Shown here: positions 8,699 through 16,511 of the stretch, one piece after another | How the letters are laid out: the number at the start of each line of letters is the position of its first letter | Numbering within the stretch: the stretch's first letter is position 1 | Source of the DNA: Bacillus sp. AFS001701 | GTDB taxonomy: Bacteria; Bacillota; Bacilli; Bacillales; Bacillaceae_G | Direction: 5' to 3' | Length of the DNA stretch: 50,693 nucleotides | NCBI RefSeq assembly: GCF_002559405.1 | Contig: NZ_NTZO01000099.1 | Coordinates: 1-50,693 of the forward strand | The notes under the pieces: generated by a model | Database searches by the model: none | Seen by the model: the letters and a program-made list of their open reading frames with translations, nothing else | What the model was told of the DNA's origin: nothing | Translations under genes and position numbers: made by a program

Positions 8699-9901
8699 TT
8701 AACCTCCCTTTATATTTAATTCGTCTGTTTTACCCGCTAACGCACCGATTACTGCTCCACGGATAATGACACCTTTTAATCGATCATTTTTATCTATAAC
8801 CGCTAATGGTAGTTCAGAAGTTGCAAGTGCTCCAATTACATCAGTTAATAATGTATCTTCATAAACAGACACAATTTCCTTCTGCATAGCTTCCTCAACC
8901 GATTTATTTTTAATAAGAGCATTTGAAGCATCATCAGCAGTAATTGCTCCAAGTAGCTTTTGTCTACGATCAACCACAAATATACTTGAATATCCTTGGT
9001 CTCTCATTACTTGTAAAGCTACACGTGGTCCACGGTCAGGCGTAATTCTTTCAGCACGCTTCTGCACATGGGCAGCCGTTAATACTTTTGATAGATCTAC
9101 ATCTTCTACAAATCGTTCAACATATTCATTTGCTGGATTTACCATGATTTCCTCAGGAGAACCAATTTGCATTATGTTACCATCTTTCATAAGAGCAATT
9201 CTGTCTCCAATTCGAAGGGCCTCATCCAGGTCATGTGTTATAAATATAATCGTTTTTTTCATCGTCTCTTGCAGTTCTAATAATTCGTCCTGCATATCTT
9301 TACGAATTAATGGATCGAGCGCGCTAAATGCTTCATCCATTAATAAAATATCCGTATCACTTGTTAATGCCCTTGCAAGGCCAACACGTTGTTGCATACC
9401 ACCACTTAATTGTGATGGGAATTGATGCTCATATCCTTTTAAGCCAACTATTTCTAATGACTTCAAAGCTTTTTCAGTTCTTTCTTCCTGTGAAATATTT
9501 TGTACTTCTAAACCATATTCCGTATTTTCAAGAATTGTCTTGTGCGGAAACAGAGCAAAATTTTGAAAAACCATACTAATTTTTTTACGACGAACATCTC
9601 TTAACTGCTGAGGATTCATTTTTACAATGTCTTCATCGTCGATCAAGATTTGTCCAGTAGTTGGTTCAATTAATCGATTGAGCATCCGAATCAAGGTAGA
9701 TTTACCACTACCTGACAGTCCCATTACAACAAAAATTTCACCCGGGAATATTTCAAAGCTTGCATTATTTACCCCGATTGTTGAGTTTGTCTGCTCTAAT
9801 ATTTGCTTTTTTGAATATCCCTTTTCTAGTAACTTTATGGCGTTCTTTGGAGACTTACCGAAAACCTTTGTTACGCTTTTCACTTTAACTTTTGCTTTCA
9901 T
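8699..9901 (-). CDS. opuAA: Glycine betaine ABC transporter ATP-binding protein with CBS domains
   Basis: The 400-residue ATPase powers the fused permease encoded next. Walker A is GLSGSGKST (61-69), the signature is LSGGMQQR and Walker B is ILLMDEAFSALDP. The N-terminal extension before Walker A is typical of ProV/OpuAA. Residues about 280-395 hold two CBS repeats, which in OpuA-type systems sense ionic strength or cyclic di-AMP (family knowledge). The ATG follows GAGGTGAGTTA. It is first in the two-gene operon and is preceded by a long structured leader with a terminator-like hairpin. Confidence 0.94.
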   Translation of the reverse strand: MKAKVKVKSVTKVFGKSPKNAIKLLEKGYSKKQILEQTNSTIGVNNASFEIFPGEIFVVMGLSGSGKSTLIRMLNRLIEPTTGQILIDDEDIVKMNPQQLRDVRRKKISMVFQNFALFPHKTILENTEYGLEVQNISQEERTEKALKSLEIVGLKGYEHQFPSQLSGGMQQRVGLARALTSDTDILLMDEAFSALDPLIRKDMQDELLELQETMKKTIIFITHDLDEALRIGDRIALMKDGNIMQIGSPEEIMVNPANEYVERFVEDVDLSKVLTAAHVQKRAERITPDRGPRVALQVMRDQGYSSIFVVDRRQKLLGAITADDASNALIKNKSVEEAMQKEIVSVYEDTLLTDVIGALATSELPLAVIDKNDRLKGVIIRGAVIGALAGKTDELNIKGG

Positions 9902-9946
9902 TAACTCACCTCAAAACTTAATATTTATTTTGCTTCCCCATATTTT

Positions 9947-10107
9947 AAATAAGGATTCTCCCTATAAAAAAAATCAGCCAAGTACTAATTAAGTCTTGGC
10001 TCCTTAAAAACTCCATTTACAAAATTGGAGTCTAAATTTTATTTATTAGCTTAAAAAAATTCACTAAGAAACCATTTTCCAAACTCTATTTCCGAGTATC
10101 CTTATTT
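9947..10107 (-). promoter_or_regulatory. Structured leader upstream of opuAA with possible attenuator
   Basis: Within about 220 bases before opuAA the minus strand can form a long-range helix (AAATAAGGATACTC at 10107-10094 against GAGAATCCTTATTT at 9960-9947, one mismatch). It encloses a small hairpin (ACTCCA/TGGAGT, 10031-10010) and a terminator-like hairpin AGCCAAG-N12-CTTGGCT (10001-9976) followed by GA and eight T residues. No known riboswitch consensus was recognised. Attenuation control is an inference from the terminator position. Confidence 0.4.
9976..10001 (-). terminator. Terminator-like hairpin in the opuA leader
   Basis: A seven-base-pair stem AGCCAAG/CTTGGCT and a T run on the minus strand, about 75 bases before the opuAA start codon. 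It could be an attenuator or a backstop for readthrough from the aminopeptidase gene. Confidence 0.6.
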
Positions 10108-10128
10108 GAAAAGCGTACATTCATGTTA

Positions 10129-10156
10129 ACAATAAGATATGACAAAACTATTTCAA
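10129..10156 (-). promoter_or_regulatory. Possible sigma-A promoter of opuA
   Basis: Minus strand TTGAAA (10156-10151), 16-base spacer, TATTGT (10134-10129). If used, the leader would be about 220 bases. Other AT-rich combinations nearby are nearly as good, so the call is weak. Confidence 0.3.
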
Positions 10157-10344
10157 ACTAGTTATAGGAATAATACAATTTGTTGCAGTTCGATAACGAT
10201 AAAGTCGGAAAAAGTGGGAAAATTAGGTTGGTTAAGTAAGTAGAAGAAGCGAAAAAACCTTAATAAATGAGGTTATTTCGGAGATATGAAAATGACTTAC
10301 TCAGGTAAGATTAGTGGGGATGTAAAAAAAGCAAGATGGTGAGA

Positions 10345-10671
10345 TTTAGTTACTCATAAGAGGTTCATGAGGTACTATAACTGCTAAATCTTGGTATTTA
10401 GTTACTCATAAGCGCTTCTTGAGGTTATATATCGGCTAAAACTTGGTATTTAATTACTCATAAGCGCTTCATGAGGTACTATAATCGCTAAATCTTGGTA
10501 TTTAGTTACTCATAAGCGCTTCATGAGGTACTATAACCGCTAAATCTTATTATTTAGTACCTCATAAAGGGTTCATGAGGTACTATAACGACTAAATCTT
10601 ATTATTTAATTACTCATAAGCACTTCATGAGGTACTATAACCACAAAGTCTTGGTATTTAGTTACTCATAT
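10345..10671. repeat. Array of six 52-bp tandem repeats in an intergenic region
   Basis: Units begin at 10345, 10397, 10449, 10501, 10553 and 10605, each exactly 52 bases, with a partial seventh from 10657. The consensus begins TTTAGTTACTCATAAGCGCT, continues TCATGAGGTACTATAACCGC and ends TAAATCTTGGTA. Each unit has two dyads: TACTCAT/ATGAGGTA around AAGCGCTT, and CTAAAT/ATTTAG across the unit junction. The period is not a multiple of three, so it is not coding. It lies between opuAA and the aminopeptidase gene. The flank 10160-10340 shows nothing recognisable. Confidence 0.95.
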
Positions 10672-10707
10672 GTGTTAGCACACAATTTCAATTTAAAACT
10701 ACAAAAA

Positions 10708-10730
10708 AATCCCTCAATAAATGAGGGATT
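10708..10730 (-). terminator. Terminator after the M42 aminopeptidase gene
   Basis: AATCCCTCA/TGAGGGATT stem with a T run on both sides, 8 bases past the stop codon on the minus strand. Confidence 0.85.
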
Positions 10731-10737
10731 GATTTTT

Positions 10738-11829
10738 TTAGTTATATGTTAAACGCTCTACTGTATCGCGATCTAATCGTTTGATTACTTCTACAATTAA
10801 TTTAACTGTATTTTCATAGTCATCACGATGAAGGATACCAGAATGAGAATGAATATATCTCGTTGGAATTGTGATAGCTAATGCTGGAACACCTTTCATA
10901 GTAATATGCATTGAACCAGCGTCAGTTCCTCCGCCAGGCATAGATTCATATTGATATGGAATACCAATTTCATCTGCTACATTTACTACAAATTCACGTA
11001 AATCTTTATGAGACACCATTGACGCATCATATAAAACGATTTGTGGACCTTTGCCTAATTTACCTTGTGCTTCTCTTTCAGATACACCTGGCATGTCACC
11101 TGCAACACCGACATCTAATGCAAAACCGATATCTGGTTCAATTTTATATGTAGATGTTTTTGCACCACGAAGTCCTACTTCTTCTTGTACTGTTCCAACT
11201 CCAAATACAATATTTGGATGTGCTTGGCCTTGTAATTGATCTAAAACGTCAATTGCAATCGCACAACCGATACGGTTATCCCATGCTTTTGCTAATAATA
11301 ATTTTTCATTTTTCATCGTTTGGAATTCAAAATACGGAACAACTTGGTCTCCAGGACGAACCCCAAATTCTAATGCCTCTTCTTTACTTGAAGCACCGAT
11401 ATCAATAAACATATCCTTAATATCTACTACTTTTCTTCTTGCTTCTGCACTCATAATATGAGGCGGTTTCGAACCAATAATACCAGTAATATTACCTTCT
11501 TTTGTTGAAATGGTAACACGCTGAGCCAGCATTACTTGGGACCACCAGCCACCAATTGTTTGAAAACGTAAAAATCCTTTGTCATCAATTTGTGTAACCA
11601 TAAATCCAACTTCATCAAGATGTCCAGCAACTTTAATACTTGGACCATTTGGGTCTCCGGTTTTAACTGCTATTAAGCTTCCTAAATTATCAGTTACAAC
11701 CTCATCAGCAAGTGGTGTAATATATTTTCTCATTACTTCACGTGGTTCATGTTCAAATCCAGCTACGCCGTTTGCATCCGTTAATTCTTTTAACATTTGT
11801 AACTTTGCATCTAAAGTAGACAAACTCAT
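10738..11829 (-). CDS. M42-family metallo-aminopeptidase (YsdC-like)
   Basis: A 363-residue cytosolic peptidase of family M42, which forms large dodecameric shells that trim peptides. Metal-ligand and catalytic motifs are visible in order: [12 protein letters not shown] (His, Asp), KAWDNRIG (bridging Asp), [11 protein letters not shown] (catalytic Glu pair), ALDVGVAGD and the C-terminal [11 protein letters not shown]. The substrate (glutamyl or broader aminopeptidase) cannot be fixed. The ATG at 11829 lies very close to AAAGGATGG; a TTG two codons later (11823) has better spacing and may be the true start. A ysdC homologue also lies near rplT in B. subtilis. Confidence 0.92.
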   Translation of the reverse strand: MSLSTLDAKLQMLKELTDANGVAGFEHEPREVMRKYITPLADEVVTDNLGSLIAVKTGDPNGPSIKVAGHLDEVGFMVTQIDDKGFLRFQTIGGWWSQVMLAQRVTISTKEGNITGIIGSKPPHIMSAEARRKVVDIKDMFIDIGASSKEEALEFGVRPGDQVVPYFEFQTMKNEKLLLAKAWDNRIGCAIAIDVLDQLQGQAHPNIVFGVGTVQEEVGLRGAKTSTYKIEPDIGFALDVGVAGDMPGVSEREAQGKLGKGPQIVLYDASMVSHKDLREFVVNVADEIGIPYQYESMPGGGTDAGSMHITMKGVPALAITIPTRYIHSHSGILHRDDYENTVKLIVEVIKRLDRDTVERLTYN

Positions 11830-12031
11830 CCATCCTTTTTTTAATTTAGATTATGTACATATAACATTATACAATTTGGGATTCCTTTTGACAAAATTTT
11901 TAGATAGTTCTTCAGCCCTCGTATTAAAACATATAAATTTTATATTAATTTTCTTCAAATTATTTGTGGGGTATAATAATGAAGCTTATAAATTATTACT
12001 AGTTTTTTAAATTAACCATCTGGAGATTAAT

Positions 12032-13102
12032 ATGATAACTACTTCCGCTTTATATAAAGAATCATTTTCCTTTATATCACAATGCTATAAGGAACTCGAT
12101 AAATCCGATCAAATAGAAAAACGATTAAAAAGTATTGAAGCTGAAATTCGAGATACTGGTTTTTACACTCATACTTATGAGGAATTAGAGCACGGAGCGA
12201 AAATGGCGTGGCGCAATAGTAACCGCTGTATCGGTAGACTATTTTGGGATAAGCTTCATGTTTTAGATGCTCGCCATATTAACGATGATAAAAGAATAGC
12301 GCACGAAATATTGCATCATATAAGATATGCTACAAATTCAGGTAAGATTCTACCTACAATTACAATTTTCAAACCAAATCTAGGAACAAATAATACTCTT
12401 AAAATCCATAATCACCAGCTAATACGATATGCTGGCTATGAAGCAGAAAATGGAATAATTGGAGACCCAAAATCGATCGAGTTTACAAAGGAATGTGAGA
12501 GTCTTGGTTGGAAAGGAAATGGTACTAATTTCGATATTTTGCCCATTGTTTATTCCTTAGACAATCATGAACCAAACTATTTTGCGATCCCAAATGAAAT
12601 CGTACTCGAAGTACCGATCGAACATCCTGAATATGATTTTTCCCCTTTAAATACTAAATGGTATGCTGTTCCGATGATATCAGATATGACGCTAGAGATT
12701 GGTGGTATATCTTATAGTGCTGCCCCATTTAATGGATGGTATATGGGAACTGAAATCGGTGCTCGAAATTTTGCTGATGAATTTCGCTTTAATCTGTTGC
12801 CTAAAGTAGCAAAAATTATCGGCCTAGATACGAAAAGAAACAGTACTCTTTGGAAAGATCGTGCGCTAGTTGAATTAAATATTGCCGTTTTATATTCATA
12901 TAAAAAAAATGGTGTTAGTATTGTTGATCATCATTCTGCTGCACAGCAATTTCTTCAATATGAAAAACAAGAAGAATCATGTGGCCGAGAGTTAACAGGT
13001 AATTGGAAGTGGTTAATTCCGCCTATGTCGCCTGCTACAACTCATGTATTTCATAAACGATACGATGATACAACGCTTAAGCCAAATTTCTTTCCAAGAT
13101 AA
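12032..13102 (+). CDS. nos: Bacterial nitric oxide synthase oxygenase
   Basis: A 356-residue oxygenase-only NO synthase that converts L-arginine to citrulline and NO, using electrons from a separate reductase. The heme-thiolate motif WRNSNRCIGRL places the ligand at Cys66; the arginine-binding glutamate is Glu241 in NGWYMGTEIGARNF; the pterin/dimer segment near the end is WKWLIPPMSPATTHVFHKRY. There is no flavodoxin reductase domain, as in other Bacillus enzymes. In Bacillus, NO from this enzyme protects against oxidative stress. The ATG follows CTGGAGATTAAT, and a TATAAT at 11972-11977 is a possible -10 element. The gene stands alone, closed by its own terminator. Confidence 0.96.
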   Translation: MITTSALYKESFSFISQCYKELDKSDQIEKRLKSIEAEIRDTGFYTHTYEELEHGAKMAWRNSNRCIGRLFWDKLHVLDARHINDDKRIAHEILHHIRYATNSGKILPTITIFKPNLGTNNTLKIHNHQLIRYAGYEAENGIIGDPKSIEFTKECESLGWKGNGTNFDILPIVYSLDNHEPNYFAIPNEIVLEVPIEHPEYDFSPLNTKWYAVPMISDMTLEIGGISYSAAPFNGWYMGTEIGARNFADEFRFNLLPKVAKIIGLDTKRNSTLWKDRALVELNIAVLYSYKKNGVSIVDHHSAAQQFLQYEKQEESCGRELTGNWKWLIPPMSPATTHVFHKRYDDTTLKPNFFPR

Positions 13103-13119
13103 TCATTGTAAATAGTTAT

Positions 13120-13162
13120 AACCTTAATGAACTGACACATTTGTAGTTAATTCATTAAGGTT
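13120..13162 (+). terminator. Terminator after nos
   Basis: AACCTTAATGAA (13120-13131) pairs with TTCATTAAGGTT (13151-13162), followed by TTTT on the plus strand. Confidence 0.8.
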
Positions 13163-13230
13163 TTTTCTATTATTTGATACAATATTAAGTATCAACATAA
13201 TTTTCTAAAAATTATTAAAGGAGTAATTCA

Positions 13231-14052
13231 ATGATTTTATTTCAAAATGACAATATTACAGTATTTCAAAGTGCATTATTTCAAACAAACTCAACCGTTG
13301 TATCAACTGACGATTGTATCATTATTGTGGATCCAACTTGGTTACCTCATGAAATAAATGAGATAAAGGAATTTGTTGAATCAATTAAAAATGAACGACC
13401 AATTTATTTATACTTTACACATGGAGATTTCGATCACATTATAGGTTATTATGCATTTCCTAATGCTAAGACTATTGGGAGCGAAAATTTACATTACCAT
13501 CCTGAAAAAGATAGTAAACTTTCAAAAATCCGTCAATTTTACAATGATAACTATATTAATCATGCCCAGCCAATACAATTTCCAAAAATTGATTTAATTA
13601 TTAGTGAAGATGGGCAGGAAATTAAAATCGGACAGACAACATTAAGATTTTATCATTCTCCTGGTCATACGAAAGATGGTTTATTCCTTTATATTGAAAA
13701 TTTAGGAATATGGGTTACAGGGGATTATTTATCTGATTTTGAACTTCCAATTGTATTTGATAGTGTAAAAAGTTATTACAATACTCTAGATAAGGCAGAT
13801 GATCTAATTAATAAGTTTGAATTATCTTTGTTAGTTCCAGGCCACGGTCAAGTTTCATCAAATAAAGAAGAGATTGCTACTCGAATTGAACTAGGTAGAA
13901 GTTACTTAAAAAGACTCCAAAAAGCTGTACAGAATAATAATGAGGCAGAAATAAATACATTAGAAAAAGAGTTTTCATTTCCTTCTGGTTTCACAAAATA
14001 TTGTCATGAATCAAACGTTAATAACATGAAAAAAGAATTTAGTTTCGTTTAA
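13231..14052 (+). CDS. Metallo-beta-lactamase-fold hydrolase
   Basis: A 273-residue protein of the metallo-beta-lactamase superfamily. The metal-binding signature reads THGDFDHIIGY (H-x-D-x-D-H type with one changed spacing residue), followed by a His in FYHSPGHTKDG, an Asp in VTGDYLSD and a His in LVPGHGQ. This is a complete set of dinuclear metal ligands. It has no signal peptide, so it acts in the cytosol. The ATG follows AAAGGAGTAATTCA. Substrate unknown; the order resembles glyoxalase II-like or YflN-type hydrolases. It is downstream of nos but separated by a terminator. Confidence 0.85.
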   Translation: MILFQNDNITVFQSALFQTNSTVVSTDDCIIIVDPTWLPHEINEIKEFVESIKNERPIYLYFTHGDFDHIIGYYAFPNAKTIGSENLHYHPEKDSKLSKIRQFYNDNYINHAQPIQFPKIDLIISEDGQEIKIGQTTLRFYHSPGHTKDGLFLYIENLGIWVTGDYLSDFELPIVFDSVKSYYNTLDKADDLINKFELSLLVPGHGQVSSNKEEIATRIELGRSYLKRLQKAVQNNNEAEINTLEKEFSFPSGFTKYCHESNVNNMKKEFSFV

Positions 14053-14072
14053 GAAATCTATTTAAATAAAAA

Positions 14073-14096
14073 AATCCTTAACAAATGTTAAGGATT
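14073..14096. terminator. Shared terminator of the hydrolase gene and the rplT operon
   Basis: AATCCTTAACA/TGTTAAGGATT perfect stem with a two-base loop, flanked by A and T runs so that it works in both directions between convergent genes. Confidence 0.85.
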
Positions 14097-14107
14097 TTTT
14101 AAACGAA

Positions 14108-14464
14108 TTATTTTAAGTTAGCTTTTGCAGCGTTTGCTAATTCAGCAAATGCTTTTTCGTCAGCAACAGCTAGGTCAGCTAACATTTTACGGTTAACTTC
14201 GATACCTGCTAATTTTAATCCGTGCATTAAACGGCTGTAAGAAAGTCCGTTCATACGAGCAGCCGCGTTGATACGAGTGATCCATAATTTACGGAAATCA
14301 CGTTTCTTTTGACGACGGTCACGGTAAGCATACATTAATGATTTCATAACTTGTTGGTTTGCAACTTTGAATAATGTATGTTTAGAACCGTAATAACCTT
14401 TTGCTAATTTAATAACCTTTTTACGACGAGCGCGTGTAACTGTACCGCCTTTAACTCTTGGCAT
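14108..14464 (-). CDS. rplT: 50S ribosomal protein L20
   Basis: A 118-residue ribosomal protein ([26 protein letters not shown]...) that binds 23S rRNA early in large-subunit assembly. Its long basic N-terminal helix is visible. In Bacillus L20 also binds the leader of its own operon and causes premature termination; the matching leader lies upstream of infC here. It is the last gene of infC-rpmI-rplT. Confidence 0.98.
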   Translation of the reverse strand: MPRVKGGTVTRARRKKVIKLAKGYYGSKHTLFKVANQQVMKSLMYAYRDRRQKKRDFRKLWITRINAAARMNGLSYSRLMHGLKLAGIEVNRKMLADLAVADEKAFAELANAAKANLK

Positions 14465-14506
14465 ATTGTTTCCCTCCTAGATATCTATCTAATACGTTTA
14501 TCGTTC

Positions 14507-14707
14507 TTATTTCATGTTTGTAAGCATAAAGCGGATACGTTTGAAATCGCCTTTGCTTACTAATGAAGCTTTACGTAATTTACGTTTTGCTTTTGTAGAT
14601 TTGTTAGCGAATAAGTGGCTTGTGTATGCACGACCACGTTTTAATTTACCAGATCCAGTCTTTTTAAAACGTTTTGCTGAACCACGGTGAGTTTTCATTT
14701 TAGGCAT
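14507..14707 (-). CDS. rpmI: 50S ribosomal protein L35
   Basis: A 66-residue protein ([20 protein letters not shown]...) typical of bacterial L35 in length and in its very basic composition. The start is the ATG at 14707, nine bases after GAGGAGG; an in-frame TTG 18 bases upstream overlaps the ribosome binding site and is not the real start. Middle gene of the operon, 23 bases after infC. Confidence 0.97.
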   Translation of the reverse strand: MPKMKTHRGSAKRFKKTGSGKLKRGRAYTSHLFANKSTKAKRKLRKASLVSKGDFKRIRFMLTNMK

Positions 14708-14730
14708 ATCGTGTTTCCTCCTCAAATAAA

Positions 14731-15246
14731 TTACTTTTCGTTTTTAGGTGCTAAGACTAAGAACATACTACGACCGTCCATTTTTGGATGTGACTCAACA
14801 GTTGCAACTTCTGCACAAGCAGTTGAGAAACGATCAAGTACTCGTTGTCCAATTTCCTTATGCGTAATAGCGCGCCCTTTGAAGCGAATAGACGCTTTAA
14901 CTTTATCGCCTTTTTCTAAGAACTTAATTGCATTACGAAGCTTTGTGTTAAAGTCATGTTCATCAATTGTAGGACTTAAACGAACTTCTTTCATGCTAAT
15001 AATTTTTTGGTTTTTACGGCTCTCTTTGTCTTTCTTTTGTTGCTCGAAACGGAATTTTCCGTAGTCCATAATACGACATACAGGTGGTTTTGCCGTTGGT
15101 GCTACCATCACTAGATCAAGATTAACATTCGAAGCTAACTCAAGAGCCTCTTGTTTTGTCTTGATTCCAAGTTGATCTCCGTTAGGACCAATTAATCGAA
15201 CTTCACGAGCACGAATTCCATCGTTTACCATCATGTCTTTGCTAAT
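14731..15246 (-). CDS. infC: Translation initiation factor IF-3, AUU start
   Basis: A 171-residue IF-3 that binds the 30S subunit and checks start-codon pairing. It carries the N-domain (INDGIR-type region, here [13 protein letters not shown], plus [19 protein letters not shown]) and the C-domain ([37 protein letters not shown]). The start is ATT at 15246-15244 (reading I-S-K-D), seven bases after TTGGAGGTG. An AUU start is the well-known device by which IF-3 limits its own synthesis. The frame stays open to 15507, but that extension lies in the leader RNA and is not protein. Confidence 0.93.
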   Translation of the reverse strand: MSKDMMVNDGIRAREVRLIGPNGDQLGIKTKQEALELASNVNLDLVMVAPTAKPPVCRIMDYGKFRFEQQKKDKESRKNQKIISMKEVRLSPTIDEHDFNTKLRNAIKFLEKGDKVKASIRFKGRAITHKEIGQRVLDRFSTACAEVATVESHPKMDGRSMFLVLAPKNEK

Positions 15247-15314
15247 AGTAAAACACCTCCAAGGTATTGTAAGAATGATCTTAATTTGTATCGTTGAAGC
15301 AATCATACCCAACA

Positions 15315-15450
15315 AAAAAGTGTGGGTATATAAATACACCCACACTGACAGTATCAAAGTAATTAATGATTCTGTTACCTGATAACAGCTTGTAGCGTCA
15401 TCCAGGTGAGAAGCGGGTGCTTCTTCTTCAACAAATAAGTATTCTTTTCT
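15315..15450 (-). ncRNA. L20-type leader with attenuator of infC-rpmI-rplT
   Basis: The minus strand carries GCACCCGCTTCTCACCTG and GACGCTAC, then TGTTATCAGGTAACAG, the recognisable elements of the Bacillus L20 leader. It ends in a terminator hairpin GTGTGGGTGTA/TATACCCACAC (15345-15320) followed by TTTTTT. L20 binding favours the terminator. Boundaries are approximate. Confidence 0.85.
15320..15345 (-). terminator. Attenuator terminator of the L20 leader
   Basis: Eleven-base arms with a short AT loop and six T residues on the minus strand, about 75 bases before the infC start. Confidence 0.85.
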
Positions 15451-15456
15451 TTCGTT

Positions 15457-15485
15457 ACTATAACATAGCGACATGATGTTGTCAA
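15457..15485 (-). promoter_or_regulatory. Sigma-A promoter of infC operon (proximal)
   Basis: TTGACA (15485-15480), 17-base spacer, TATAGT (15462-15457) on the minus strand. It starts transcription just before the L20 leader. Confidence 0.75.
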
Positions 15486-15515
15486 TATTCGTATGCTTTG
15501 TTCGCAACGAAATTT

Positions 15516-15544
15516 ATTATATCAAAGAAACTTATTTATGACAA
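15516..15544 (-). promoter_or_regulatory. Second sigma-A promoter of infC operon (distal)
   Basis: TTGTCA (15544-15539), 17-base spacer, TATAAT (15521-15516) on the minus strand, 59 bases upstream of the proximal promoter. Confidence 0.6.
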
Positions 15545-15566
15545 TGGTTTTTTAAATTATAAATTT

Positions 15567-16400
15567 TCATCTCAATTTTTCCTGTGAAAACTCTTGTAAT
15601 GTATGTATTAGGACTCGTTCTTGAAAGATATTTTGAAGTGTAATGATTAATGAAATATCGACTGATGAGGTGTATAAATGAATTCTTTTAGGTGCAATTG
15701 CCGTTAAGGGCAAAATTAATTCGTTATCAATATACTCTCTATTTTCCACTTGTTTGCCATATTCTTTTAATACATCTTTAGAAAGTGGTAAAAATAGATG
15801 ATCAAATACGCTAAATTTTCCGTCAAACACTATATGCACTTGAGGAATAAGCGCATCCGTTTTAATTACCTGCTGTCTTAGATTCTCAATAAGATTCTGG
15901 TATTCGTTTTCTAATTTGTACTCATCTATTGCAATTTCACAAACATATGCTAACTGCTTATAGTATTCCTTCAAACGAAATGTAATAAATGAATCGAAGC
16001 TAAAATTTACTCCATCTTTTATATACTCAGAAAGTGCATATGAAACTAAATTCTTACTTCTACGAATTTTTTTCTGGTTTGGTATACTTCTTCTAGTTCC
16101 TCTTAATAATGATTGTGCGATCGGTATGATTTGACTTTGCTCGTCTTCCTCATAGAAAAAAGATGTATGTAAAATGGATTGAATCCACTTATCTTCTTTT
16201 TGAAGTAAAATAAATTGTACTAGTGTCGGAACTAAAATACTTTTTATTAAATCTTCAGTGTTTTGAGGAAATGTGATTAAAATTGTATTGATTTTGTGTC
16301 TTCTTAAAATGTATGGTCTCGATTGCTTTTTTAAGCGTTTTTGTAATCGTTCGTAGACATAAGCTGCGTCAATGGGTTCATTGAAAAAAATTTCAATCAC
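15567..16400 (-). CDS. ytxC: Sporulation protein YtxC
   Basis: A 277-residue protein of the YtxC family, found only in endospore formers and thought to act in sporulation; its mechanism is unknown. It is rich in aromatic, Lys and Ile residues, with a conserved central stretch NFSFDSFITFRLKEYY. No signal peptide or membrane segment was seen. The start is a GTG preceded by AAAGGGGGGAACAG. It lies downstream of dnaI behind a terminator. In B. subtilis ytxB and thrS separate it from infC; both are absent here. Confidence 0.85.
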   Translation of the reverse strand: MIEIFFNEPIDAAYVYERLQKRLKKQSRPYILRRHKINTILITFPQNTEDLIKSILVPTLVQFILLQKEDKWIQSILHTSFFYEEDEQSQIIPIAQSLLRGTRRSIPNQKKIRRSKNLVSYALSEYIKDGVNFSFDSFITFRLKEYYKQLAYVCEIAIDEYKLENEYQNLIENLRQQVIKTDALIPQVHIVFDGKFSVFDHLFLPLSKDVLKEYGKQVENREYIDNELILPLTAIAPKRIHLYTSSVDISLIITLQNIFQERVLIHTLQEFSQEKLR

Positions 16401-16458
16401 CCTGTTCCCCCCTTTCTAGCACCACCTAGTCCTATATATATTAAAGAAATAATTAAAA

Positions 16459-16500
16459 AATGACGCAAAATCACTTAGTAATTTGTGATTTTACGCCATT
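16459..16500 (-). terminator. Terminator of the nrdR-dnaB-dnaI operon
   Basis: A 16-base stem (AATGACGCAAAATCAC against GTGATTTTACGCCATT, two wobble or mismatch pairs) with T-rich sequence on the minus side. It lies just past the dnaI stop. Confidence 0.75.
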
Positions 16501-16511
16501 TTTTGATTTTT

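Noticed and set aside
9902-10135. Cyclic di-AMP (ydaO-type) riboswitch before opuA
   Set aside because: Only a stray GGGGAA resembles the conserved core; the rest of the consensus is not there.
10345-10671. CRISPR array
   Set aside because: The units are contiguous 52-bp repeats with no unique spacers, and no cas genes are nearby.
10345-10671. Repeat-encoded peptide
   Set aside because: A 52-base period shifts the frame in every unit, and no open frame spans the array.
15247-15507. N-terminal extension of IF3
   Set aside because: It covers the L20 leader and attenuator and has no IF3 similarity; the AUU start with its own ribosome binding site fits the family.
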